NCBI GenBank assembly: GCA_017408535.1
Contig: JAFQUL010000244.1
Span: 1-9,673 of the forward strand
Direction: 5' to 3'
Origin: Clostridia bacterium
GTDB taxonomy: Bacteria > Bacillota > Clostridia > Oscillospirales > CAG-272
Length of the DNA stretch: 9,673 nt
Shown: positions 1 to 6,848 of the stretch, piece after piece
Layout: each line of letters opens with the position of its first letter
How positions within the stretch are numbered: the stretch's first letter is position 1
The notes under the pieces: model-generated
Database searches by the model: none
Told to the model about the DNA's origin: nothing
Seen by the model: the letters and a program-made list of their open reading frames with translations, nothing else
Position numbers and translations under genes: made by a program

Positions 1-635
1 AAGAAGCGATAGCAAAGATGATAGCTATGAATTTGCGTGTTGCAAATATGCAACCTGTGATTTTTTATGACGGAGCTGAGGCTGAATTGTCACTCAAGTC
101 AGATCATAACTATGACCTTGCTCTCCTTGACGTAATGGTTCCCGGCAAGGACGGGTTTGAGCTGCTTGAATCTCTTAAGCCCTACGGTATACCCGTAATA
201 TTTTTAACTGCAAAGGATGATGTTTCCTCTAAAGTCAGAGGTCTCACAGAGGGAGCAGAGGATTATATGGTAAAGCCCTTTGAGGTGCTTGAGCTGCTGG
301 TAAGGATCGACAAGGTCCTTGCAAGAACAGAGAAAGCGGCAAGCATAATAACCGTCAAGGATATTGAGATAAATCTCAGCGAGCACACCGTAAGAAAAAA
401 CGGTTCAGAGGTGATACTGAAGAACTTAGAGTTTGAGCTTCTTTCGATACTTGCAAAGAACAAAAATATAGCTATCTCAAGAAACGATCTTCTCGGTCTT
501 GTGTGGGGGTCTAATTATCTCGGGGAAACGAGAACGGTAGACGTACACATCGGGCAGATCAGAAAAAAGCTTGATCTTCACGACTGTATAAAAACCATTC
601 CCAAGCTCGGCTACAGATTGGAGGATCCGTCTTGA
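1..635 (+). CDS. OmpR/PhoB-family response regulator (5' partial)
   Basis: DNA-binding response regulator of a two-component system; it should be phosphorylated by the histidine kinase encoded immediately downstream and bind target promoters in the cytoplasm. The reading frame is open to the left edge (codons before the ATG at 18 read E-A-I-A-K), so the true start and the acidic pocket of the receiver domain lie outside the window; about 10-15 residues are probably missing. The receiver domain shows the phospho-acceptor Asp in LALLDVMVPGKDGFELL (codon 129-131), the conserved Thr in FLTAKDD and the conserved Lys in YMVKPFE. A winged-helix Trans_reg_C domain follows, with typical VRKNGSEVILKNLEFELL, VWG and RTVDVHIGQIRKKL segments and the terminal GYRLED. 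The TGA stop overlaps the TTG start of the kinase. OmpR family assignment is secure; the regulon is unknown, although the adjacent ABC genes are the obvious candidate. Confidence 0.95.
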   Translation, partial: EAIAKMIAMNLRVANMQPVIFYDGAEAELSLKSDHNYDLALLDVMVPGKDGFELLESLKPYGIPVIFLTAKDDVSSKVRGLTEGAEDYMVKPFEVLELLVRIDKVLARTEKAASIITVKDIEINLSEHTVRKNGSEVILKNLEFELLSILAKNKNIAISRNDLLGLVWGSNYLGETRTVDVHIGQIRKKLDLHDCIKTIPKLGYRLEDPS

Positions 636-1999
636 AGCTCCGTACAAAGATCATCCTCATCAGCAGTACAGTTATTCTCCTGGCGCTTCTTGCAAGTAAT
701 CTTATAATATATAAGCTCTGCAGAGACAGTATGACAGAAGAAGCTACTCACGCCGCATATATTGAGTCAAATGAAGTAAAAAACGAGTTTGAGCGTTTTT
801 CTTCTCAGCTCAACGGGAATGTGGGACCGGTGGAAACTGAATACTTTTTCAAAGCAAACCGTGACGACTATACTGTATGTCTGAGAAATGAAGAGACGTA
901 TTATAACAATACCGTACTGACAAAAGAAGAGCTAATTTCAGGTGAATACGAAAATTATCTCGATCTGCCGTACAAGGAATACCGTGCCGCAGGCAGAGAA
1001 ATACTTATCTTCAAAGCCGCAGGGCCTTCCGGTATAGACCTGTACCGTATAGTTGACGTAACTCACGTATATGACAGAATAAACACTCTTGCCGCAGTAA
1101 TGCTCTCTATCTCAGCGGCGGTGATCATTATCTCGGTTGCGGTGCTGGCTATTGTTGTGGGACGTACTCTCTCCCCTTTGTCAGAGCTGTCACGGGGAAG
1201 CAAAAGCATCGCCGAGGGAGCCTACAGCAACCGTGTGACGGTGAGAACACGGGATGAGATAGGTGCGCTGGCAAATGATTTTAACAGTATGGCAGAAGCG
1301 ATAGAGCTTCATACGAGAGAGCTTCAGGAGTCGGAAAAGCGTAAAACGTTGTTTATGGGTAATCTCACTCACGAGCTTAAAACTCCTCTCACCGCTATAT
1401 CGGGGTATGCTCAGACCCTGCGGAGGGTGGAGCTTTCCGAGGATGACAGAAATGAGGCACTGACATATATCTATGAAGAAGCAGGACGTCTCGACCGTCT
1501 GTCAAAAAAAATGATGCGTCTGCTTGAGCTTGACCGTGATACTGAAATCACTATGACGGCCATACCCATCTGCCGTTTGCTTGAGTTCTCTGTCAGGACC
1601 TGCGAGGTATATGCAAAAGACAGAGGGATTACGATAAACGTCGGACGGTCTGACGGTACTCTTAAGTGCGACTTCGATCTTATGTGCGACGTACTTATCA
1701 ACCTCATCGACAATGCCGTTAAGGCAAGCCAAAGAGGTTCTTTAGTCAACGTATATTCAGAAAACGGCACTATCGTGGTAGAAGACTTCGGCTGTGGGAT
1801 AGCGGAAGCTGAAGCAGAAAGGATCACAGAGCCCTTCTATATGGTGGATAAGTCAAGAAGCAGAAAAAACGGCGGTGCGGGGCTCGGACTTGCGCTGACA
1901 AAGCTGATACTTGAGCACCACGGAATGAAAATGGACATTGAAAGCCGGGTCGGAAAAGGAACAAAGATCCGAGTTTACAAATCGTTTGCAACACGATGA
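632..1999 (+). CDS. Membrane sensor histidine kinase (HAMP-HisKA-HATPase_c)
   Basis: Sensor kinase of 455 aa, partner of the upstream regulator. It begins at a TTG (632) overlapping the previous stop as TTGA; a GGAGG at 620-624 lies 7 bases upstream, and starting at the later ATG would cut away the first TM segment. Residues about 7-28 form TM1, followed by an extracytoplasmic sensor domain of about 120 residues, TM2 at about 153-177, and a HAMP linker to about 228. The dimerisation/phospho-acceptor helix has H247 in FMGNLTHELKTPLTAISGY. The ATPase domain has the N box (N361 in LINLIDNAVKAS), a DxG motif (D385 in EDFGCGIA), the F box (EPFYMVD) and GAGLGLAL. All catalytic elements are present. 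The large extracytoplasmic domain suggests it senses an external ligand or transporter state directly, unlike BceS-type intramembrane kinases, which have almost no extracellular loop. The ligand cannot be predicted. Confidence 0.95.
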   Translation: MKLRTKIILISSTVILLALLASNLIIYKLCRDSMTEEATHAAYIESNEVKNEFERFSSQLNGNVGPVETEYFFKANRDDYTVCLRNEETYYNNTVLTKEELISGEYENYLDLPYKEYRAAGREILIFKAAGPSGIDLYRIVDVTHVYDRINTLAAVMLSISAAVIIISVAVLAIVVGRTLSPLSELSRGSKSIAEGAYSNRVTVRTRDEIGALANDFNSMAEAIELHTRELQESEKRKTLFMGNLTHELKTPLTAISGYAQTLRRVELSEDDRNEALTYIYEEAGRLDRLSKKMMRLLELDRDTEITMTAIPICRLLEFSVRTCEVYAKDRGITINVGRSDGTLKCDFDLMCDVLINLIDNAVKASQRGSLVNVYSENGTIVVEDFGCGIAEAEAERITEPFYMVDKSRSRKNGGAGLGLALTKLILEHHGMKMDIESRVGKGTKIRVYKSFATR

Positions 2000-2020
2000 A
2001 TACTTGATGAAAAGAAAAAT

Positions 2021-2058
2021 GCTAAGATTAGACACAGTCATAGTCTTAGCGTTTTTTT
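2021..2058 (+). terminator. Intrinsic terminator / possible attenuator between kinase and ABC genes
   Basis: A 10-bp stem (GCTAAGATTA at 2021-2030 pairs with TAGTCTTAGC at 2041-2050, one T-G wobble) encloses a 10-base loop and is followed by G plus seven T (2052-2058). An A-rich run precedes it at 2010-2019. It lies 21 bases after the kinase stop and ends about 14 bases before the permease ATG at 2073. That leaves no space for a promoter between hairpin and gene, so it probably attenuates rather than fully ends transcription. Confidence 0.8.
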
Positions 2059-2072
2059 ATTGGGGTGACGGA

Positions 2073-2699
2073 ATGAACAGCTTTGAAACAGATATCTGCC
2101 GTGCGGTATTTTCGGTAAAGTTTGCGATAGCCGTAATACTGCAGGTGACCGTACTGTCAAGCGGCGGATTCGGAAGTACGCTCTATCTTATGTGCATTCC
2201 GCTCATCTGTACCCTTCCCTACGCTTGCGGCTGGCTTGAGGAATACAAGCACGGCTTTGTAAAATTCTCGCTGTCCCGAACTACAGTCAGAGGGTACGTG
2301 CTCGGAAAGTTTTTAGCCTGCGGTATCTCCGGCGGACTTGCGGAGGCTCTCGGCTCGTGGATATACGTGCTTATCTGCGGAGACGGAAAGGTTTCCTGCG
2401 AGTATTCCCTCATATTTCTTTCCGCTATGCTTTGGGCATCGGTGGCGGCAACTCTTGCCGCCCTTTCAAACAGCAAGTATATAGCCTACGGAGGCTCGTT
2501 CGTTATATATTACTTTCTCGTTATCCTCTGTGAGAGATACTGGATGGGGCTGTATTGTCTTCACCCATACGAGTGGATAGCACCCACTCATCTTTGGGTA
2601 TTTGGAACGACCGGAATTGTTTTGATGCTCGCCGGACTTATTACAGCCGTCGGTATCATCTACTATACCGTCATAAAAAGGAGGATCGAGCGTGTATAA
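2073..2699 (+). CDS. ABC-2-like transporter permease, subunit 1
   Basis: Integral membrane protein of 208 aa with about six predicted TM segments (roughly residues 12-33, 35-55, 78-102, 110-132, 137-157 and 172-200). Between TM2 and TM3, the cytoplasmic stretch EEYKHGFVKFSLSRTTVRGY leading into VLGK matches the usual ABC-2/BcrB/LanE pattern (charged patch, S-x-x-S/R, then LGK before the next helix). The frame is open back to an ATG at 1938, but that start overlaps the kinase and would translate through the terminator. The ATG at 2073 has a GGGGTGA ribosome site at 2062-2068 and is preferred. An intermediate in-frame ATG at 2007 lacks a ribosome site. The 3' end overlaps the next permease by 8 bases. 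It most likely forms a heterodimeric membrane channel with that protein, energised by the ATPase at 3588. Substrate unknown; family called from topology and context, with moderate sequence support. Confidence 0.8.
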   Translation: MNSFETDICRAVFSVKFAIAVILQVTVLSSGGFGSTLYLMCIPLICTLPYACGWLEEYKHGFVKFSLSRTTVRGYVLGKFLACGISGGLAEALGSWIYVLICGDGKVSCEYSLIFLSAMLWASVAATLAALSNSKYIAYGGSFVIYYFLVILCERYWMGLYCLHPYEWIAPTHLWVFGTTGIVLMLAGLITAVGIIYYTVIKRRIERV

Positions 2700-3585
2700 G
2701 GTCAGACAGATATTTATTACGGCAGGGGGAAACTTCAGACGCTGGAGGCGGAGTCCCCAGATATGGCTTGCCTTCGGTCTTGGGTTTGTGGCAAGCTTTC
2801 TCTTATCCAACAAGGTCGTTCTGTTTGCTGAAGAGCACGAGACGCTTATACAGCTTTTTGAGCCGTTTATATGGACATTCGGAGATGCAAACTCCATACT
2901 GCTGATATCTCTCTGCCTCTTACTGCTGTTCTCCGATATGCCGAATGTAGACAACGAGGTACCGCTTCAGCTTATCCGTACATCACGGATGCGGTGGATG
3001 GCGGGGCAGATACTGTACCTATGCTCCGCAACGCTTGTGTTTGTCCTGTTCGTTTTAGTATCTACCTGTATTCTCGCAGGAACTGCGTCGTATCCCGCAG
3101 ATTTATGGAGTGACACGGCAGCCATCCTCGGTTATTCATCTATCGGTGAGGAGATCGCAGTACCGGCATTTGTAAAGGTTCTTGAATTCACCTTTCCCTA
3201 CAAATGTACCCTTCATATATTTGCACTTATGCTGGGTTATTCCCTTGTGATGTCGGCATTGATCTTTTACTTCAATCTGTACCGATTGAAGCTCGGAATG
3301 ATAGCGGGGACTGTCTTCTCCGGCTTCGGATTCTTTCTTACACCCGAGATCGTTACAAAATGGTTCGGTCTCGGCGAGCATAGCGGGAACACCGCTAACA
3401 TTCTGTTCGGCTGGCTCTCGCCGCTGAATCACGCTACCTATTATATGCACAGCTTCGGATATGACAGCCTGCCAAAGCTTTGGATGTCATACATTTTTTT
3501 CGGCGCATGCAGTGTTTTCGTATTTCTGCTTGCCTTTATCAAGGTCAGAAGCTATACCTTTAATTTTACCGGAACGGAGAAATAG
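2692..3585 (+). CDS. ABC-2-like transporter permease, subunit 2
   Basis: Integral membrane protein of 297 aa starting at GTG 2692, with AAGGAGG at 2678-2684 seven bases upstream; it overlaps the end of subunit 1 by 8 bases, so translation is probably coupled. About six hydrophobic segments are visible, at roughly residues 20-40, 60-82, 100-127, 175-200, 205-222 and 270-290. After TM2, the segment NEVPLQLIRTSRMRWMAGQI again follows the ABC-2 pattern of a charged cytoplasmic loop with a T/S-R signature before the next helix. A longer loop (about residues 127-175) sits between TM3 and TM4, probably outside the cell. It is 89 residues longer than subunit 1, so the two are not simple duplicates. 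Inferred role: second half of a heterodimeric exporter or detoxification transporter with the following ATPase. No substrate can be assigned. Confidence 0.8.
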   Translation: MYKVRQIFITAGGNFRRWRRSPQIWLAFGLGFVASFLLSNKVVLFAEEHETLIQLFEPFIWTFGDANSILLISLCLLLLFSDMPNVDNEVPLQLIRTSRMRWMAGQILYLCSATLVFVLFVLVSTCILAGTASYPADLWSDTAAILGYSSIGEEIAVPAFVKVLEFTFPYKCTLHIFALMLGYSLVMSALIFYFNLYRLKLGMIAGTVFSGFGFFLTPEIVTKWFGLGEHSGNTANILFGWLSPLNHATYYMHSFGYDSLPKLWMSYIFFGACSVFVFLLAFIKVRSYTFNFTGTEK

Positions 3586-3587
3586 AG

Positions 3588-4217
3588 ATGAATAACGGAA
3601 TAATTGTCGAGCACCTGTATAAATCATTTGGAAAGGAAGATGTGCTCATAGACGTAAATCTTACTATTCCCCCCGGAAAGATCGTAGGGGTGGTAGGCAA
3701 CAACGGGTGCGGAAAAACGGTACTGATGAAGTGTATCTGCGGTTTTATGAAGGCTGACCGAGGCACGGTGCTTGTTGGGGATAAGCGAATCGGCAGGGAC
3801 TGCGATTTTCCCGACCGTATCGGTATTATTATAGAGACCCCCGGCTTTATTCCCGATATGAGCGGTTACCGCAATCTTAAGACCCTTGCGGCGCTGAAAG
3901 GTCTGATCGGTAAAAAGGAGATAAAGGACGTCCTTTTAAGGGTTGGACTTGCTCAAAATATGCACAAGTCGGTCACCAAGTACTCCCTCGGCATGAGACA
4001 GCGGCTGGGAATAGCCCAGGCGATAATGGAGGACCCGGACGTGCTTATTCTCGATGAGCCCTTTAACGGTCTTGACAGATCGGGAGTAGAAGAAATGAGA
4101 GAACTGTTTACCGCCCTTAAGCAAAGCGGTAAGGCCATACTTCTTGCAAGTCACAATAGAGAGGACATCAGAATGCTGTGTGACGAGGTATATCAAATGG
4201 AGGTAAATAAAAAATGA
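3588..4217 (+). CDS. ABC transporter ATP-binding protein, BcrA/LanF-like with E-loop
   Basis: Cytoplasmic ATPase of 209 aa that should power the two membrane subunits encoded just upstream. The ATG is 2 bases after the previous stop, with GGAGA at 3576-3580. Motifs in order: Walker A VGNNGCGKT (K43), a Q-loop position occupied by Glu (E83 in IIIETPGFIPDMSGY), signature YSLGMRQRLGIAQA (132-145), Walker B VLILDEPFNGLD (D156, catalytic E157) and H-loop H189 in LLASHN. The Glu in place of the Q-loop glutamine and the SLGMRQ signature are typical of the bacitracin/lantibiotic-immunity ATPase group (the E-loop described for LanF proteins such as NukF). The protein is shorter than BcrA, ending soon after the H-loop without a regulatory C-terminal domain. 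Its stop overlaps the next start as ATGA. Function in peptide antibiotic export or resistance is inferred from family resemblance and the adjacent two-component system. Confidence 0.93.
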   Translation: MNNGIIVEHLYKSFGKEDVLIDVNLTIPPGKIVGVVGNNGCGKTVLMKCICGFMKADRGTVLVGDKRIGRDCDFPDRIGIIIETPGFIPDMSGYRNLKTLAALKGLIGKKEIKDVLLRVGLAQNMHKSVTKYSLGMRQRLGIAQAIMEDPDVLILDEPFNGLDRSGVEEMRELFTALKQSGKAILLASHNREDIRMLCDEVYQMEVNKK

Positions 4218-6061
4218 GATCTGTTTATATAGTTTCTGTTTTACTTTTTTTCCTGTGCTTATCGGTTTTCCCCTCTTATGCGGAGGGGCATCCCGAACAG
4301 GTAGACGTCCCCGTGGATACGTCTGACACGGCCGACACTCAGGACACGACAGATAGACAAGAAACCTCTGACATCCCCGAGGTATCCCCGGAGACGCCTG
4401 CGACACTTAGGATAGACAACAGTCATATATACGAGGGAATGGACAGGAGCTATTCTGACGGATATTTGCCGAGAATAACCGACAGATATGCTATCATTGT
4501 CGTTCCGCTGTTGTGTGACGGGGAGCTTGAGGGGAACAGCCTCACAGCCTCCATCGATATCGGCGGCTCAGCGGATGTCCCGTTTATATGCAGAAATTAT
4601 GAGAAAACTGTCAAGGCTACCGACTCATGTATCTACGTAGTATATTTTGCCATTGAGTTAAAGGAAGACCACAGGGGCGGCAGTTACCCCATTACGGTAA
4701 AGGTATGGGGTACCGACGTAAACAAAAACAAAATAGAAAAGAACATTACTGTCTACACGGTAATAGATGCCACGAAGCCGGAAGAGACGGGAGAGGATGA
4801 CATACCCTTTACACCCAAGCTTCTGATAAGCTCCCACCGATGCATATCCTCAAAAAGCGGAAAAGAACTGAATACCGTCTATGCAGGGGACAAGGTTAAA
4901 ATTATCATCACGCTGAAAAACACGAGCAAAAAAGAAGCGGTATCCAATATGACTGTTACCGCATCAGCCGAAAGCCGCGATTTTATCCTTGAGAGTAACT
5001 CGGAAAGTCAGTACATAGAAAGCTTATCCGCAGATTCAGAAATAGAAATAACCTATGAATATAAGATATCCGATGATATTCCCGACGGACAATATGCCGT
5101 AAATCTGAGCTACGACTTTGTATACCGGGATGGAGCTGTGTCTTCGGGGTCAGGGAAGGTAATGATCCCGGTAAACGGCAAAGACGAAGAAAAAACGGCA
5201 CTGACACCGAAGGTACTGATAGAATCATACGAGTACTGCCCTCTCCCCGACGGTGAGCCTGCAGACGGTATAACCGCAGGAGAGAACTTTGAGATAAAGA
5301 TCACACTTATAAACACAAGTAAAACCGAATATCTTCACAATATGACAGTTACCGCCGCCTCGGAAAGCAGCAGTCTGGTGCTAAATGACAGATCGAATTG
5401 CCGCTACATTGACAAGGTAGAACCGGGCGGAAGAATAGACGTGGTGTACGAATACCAAGCTCAGGCGGATATGGGTGAGGGCAGATATGACGTTAATATC
5501 AGTTATGACTTTAACTACGGAGACGGTATGTCGGCAGGAGGAAGCGGTAAAGCCTCTGTATCGGTGGTACAGCCGCTTGAGCTTGAGCTCTCACTGCATA
5601 GGATACCGAGCAAAGCAACCGTTTCAGATACTGTTACCATCGGGGTGGAGGCCATAAACATAAGCCGGGCAAAGGCATACAATCTTCGCGCAGTGCTTGA
5701 AGCAGACGGTTTTTCTCCCGTCGGAAATGCCTTTATCGGCGACCTTGACGGCGGGGCTATGGGAAGCTCGTCTTTTGAGGTAAATATAACCGGGCTTACC
5801 GAGGGAAACTTTCCATACGGACAGACCAACGGCACAGTTACCTTTTTCTACGAGGACATACACGGAAATCTCTTTGAAGAGGTAAAGACATTTTCCGCAG
5901 TTATAGAGACTCCGTTCTCAGAGAACATCAGCCAAAGCGAGGATGACCCCCTGCACTGGTGGATAATAGTCGCGGTTATATTCACCTTCATCCTCGGATT
6001 TACAATATTTGCGGTGACCCTTGCGGTAAAAAGGAAAATCAAAGATGAATACCGTCGGTAA
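4214..6061 (+). CDS. Secreted, C-terminally membrane-anchored protein with repeated Ig-like (COG1361/CARDB-like) domains
   Basis: 615-aa surface protein. It has an N-terminal signal peptide (hydrophobic residues 4-20, likely cleavage after SYA23), then a Thr/Asp/Glu-rich linker (about 26-58). A beta-rich domain follows at about 60-190, then two clear repeats of 122 residues (199-320 and 330-451), and a related third Ig-like domain at about 453-570 with the N-x-S, G-D-L-x-G and Y-E-D-x-x-G features of COG1361/CARDB-type modules. One TM helix (about 582-605) and a short basic tail (VKRKIKDEYRR) anchor it with the bulk outside the cell. The start overlaps the ATPase stop (ATGA) and has GGAGG at 4199-4203; the 3' end overlaps the next gene by 17 bases. 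It has no LPXTG motif or lipobox. Inferred role: an extracytoplasmic partner of the ABC transporter or a ligand-binding/adhesive surface protein. Function is unknown. Confidence 0.82.
   Translation: MRSVYIVSVLLFFLCLSVFPSYAEGHPEQVDVPVDTSDTADTQDTTDRQETSDIPEVSPETPATLRIDNSHIYEGMDRSYSDGYLPRITDRYAIIVVPLLCDGELEGNSLTASIDIGGSADVPFICRNYEKTVKATDSCIYVVYFAIELKEDHRGGSYPITVKVWGTDVNKNKIEKNITVYTVIDATKPEETGEDDIPFTPKLLISSHRCISSKSGKELNTVYAGDKVKIIITLKNTSKKEAVSNMTVTASAESRDFILESNSESQYIESLSADSEIEITYEYKISDDIPDGQYAVNLSYDFVYRDGAVSSGSGKVMIPVNGKDEEKTALTPKVLIESYEYCPLPDGEPADGITAGENFEIKITLINTSKTEYLHNMTVTAASESSSLVLNDRSNCRYIDKVEPGGRIDVVYEYQAQADMGEGRYDVNISYDFNYGDGMSAGGSGKASVSVVQPLELELSLHRIPSKATVSDTVTIGVEAINISRAKAYNLRAVLEADGFSPVGNAFIGDLDGGAMGSSSFEVNITGLTEGNFPYGQTNGTVTFFYEDIHGNLFEEVKTFSAVIETPFSENISQSEDDPLHWWIIVAVIFTFILGFTIFAVTLAVKRKIKDEYRR
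4808..5173 (+). repeat. Internal Ig-like domain repeat, copy 1
   Basis: Encodes residues 199-320 of the surface protein, beginning FTPKLLIS and ending GKVMIPV. It aligns without a gap over 122 residues to copy 2 (I count about 51 identities), sharing TLxNTSK, NMTVTA, YEY, NxSYDF and GSGK segments. Copy-to-copy pitch is 393 bases. This indicates an old tandem domain duplication rather than a recent one. Confidence 0.8.
5201..5566 (+). repeat. Internal Ig-like domain repeat, copy 2
   Basis: Encodes residues 330-451 of the surface protein, beginning LTPKVLIE. It has the same length as copy 1 and aligns without gaps. It is joined to copy 1 by a nine-residue charged linker (NGKDEEKTA) and is followed directly by a more divergent third Ig-like domain. 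Confidence 0.8.
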
Positions 6062-6806
6062 ATTTCTAAAGCTGAGGAAACGCTATAACAGTATAAAGAT
6101 CGCTTTTATTTTATCTCTGTGCACTTTATATTTTATTATAAACAGTACGGCAGATGTGATAAGCTTCGGCCTTTACATCAACGCCCCCACGGAATACCTG
6201 CTGAAGTCCAATGAAAGCGGAGCACTGCTTGATATAAAGGTGGAACGGCTTCTTGATGAATGTGAGGCCACAGCGGTAAGCCGACAGCAGAGCTATCTTA
6301 TAGAAAACAAAGAAGGCGGTATAATAACGGTGTCAGCGCTCACCCCGGAATACCTCTTCAGAGCCTATGGGATCGCCGCAAAAGAGGGAGATAAAAAAAT
6401 ATGGCTGTCCCCGTCTCTGTTTTATGAGTTTACCGGAGAGGAGTCAGCGCTGTCTGTCAGAATGACCTGTACTGACGGTAAAGAACGCTTTACGGCAGAT
6501 ATTATACAGCTTGATATCCTTGACAGGGGTACCGCATCCGCTGTAGCGGCGGGAACGTCTGCCTTGCTCCGGGACACGGATACGGTAAAAATGCTGTCAG
6601 AAGGCTTAGATCTATCCGGCAAAAGAATAAAGGCTACCGAAAAGCTGGGATTTACCGTCATAAACAAAGATGCTTTGACCGAAAAAGCACATCGGGAGGA
6701 AATCTTTTTCTCAGAATTAAAATATAACGTGATCTGCACAGCCTTATCCGTTCTCGGGACGGTGCTGTCTATAAAAATATATAAACATGAAACAAAGACA
6801 AGGTGA
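6045..6806 (+). CDS. Two-TM membrane protein of unknown function with large extracytoplasmic domain
   Basis: 253 aa; family not recognised. Topology: a basic N-terminus (KFLKLRKRYNS), a TM helix at about residues 18-38, an extracytoplasmic domain of about 185 residues, a second TM helix at about 228-246 and a short basic tail (YKHETKTR), so both ends should be cytoplasmic. Inside the outer domain, the stretch ITVSALTPEYLFRAYGI followed by KKIWLSPSLFYEF faintly recalls the MacB/FtsX-type periplasmic core domain (a V-s-x-y-f...G segment, then I-x-L-S). This is only a hint, and the four-TM FtsX permease architecture is absent. The start overlaps the surface protein by 17 bases, with an AAAAGG-type ribosome site about 10 bases upstream. 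As last gene of the cluster, ending just before a strong terminator, it is probably a component of the same envelope module. Confidence 0.75.
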   Translation: MNTVGKFLKLRKRYNSIKIAFILSLCTLYFIINSTADVISFGLYINAPTEYLLKSNESGALLDIKVERLLDECEATAVSRQQSYLIENKEGGIITVSALTPEYLFRAYGIAAKEGDKKIWLSPSLFYEFTGEESALSVRMTCTDGKERFTADIIQLDILDRGTASAVAAGTSALLRDTDTVKMLSEGLDLSGKRIKATEKLGFTVINKDALTEKAHREEIFFSELKYNVICTALSVLGTVLSIKIYKHETKTR

Positions 6807-6812
6807 AAAAAC

Positions 6813-6848
6813 GGCCGCCCGGTTTATAGACCGGGCGGCCTCTTTTTT
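6813..6848. terminator. Bidirectional intrinsic terminator between convergent operons
   Basis: A perfect 11-bp GC-rich stem (GGCCGCCCGGT at 6813-6823 with its complement at 6830-6840) and a 6-base loop are followed by TCTTTTTT (6841-6848) and preceded by AAAAAA (6806-6811). It therefore works on both strands. It ends the + strand transporter cluster and the - strand cyclophilin/LURP-one unit, whose last stop codon touches the T run. Confidence 0.95.

Noticed and set aside
1974..2004. Possible promoter (TTTACA, then AATACT) at the end of the kinase gene
   Set aside because: The spacer is about 19 bases and the -10 matches poorly; too weak to annotate, though a promoter near here would fit the attenuator idea.
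1938..2072. N-terminal extension of the first permease back to ATG 1938
   Set aside because: It overlaps the kinase C-terminus, runs through the terminator hairpin and lacks a ribosome site; the ATG at 2073 has GGGGTGA at proper distance and gives a normal N-terminus.
2466..2954. 162-codon open frame on the - strand across the two permease genes
   Set aside because: Antisense shadow of two well-supported membrane proteins, with no recognisable domain.
3936..4406. 156-codon - strand open frame over the end of the ATPase and start of the surface protein
   Set aside because: Antisense to a confident ABC ATPase with intact motifs; composition is not protein-like and no family is recognisable.
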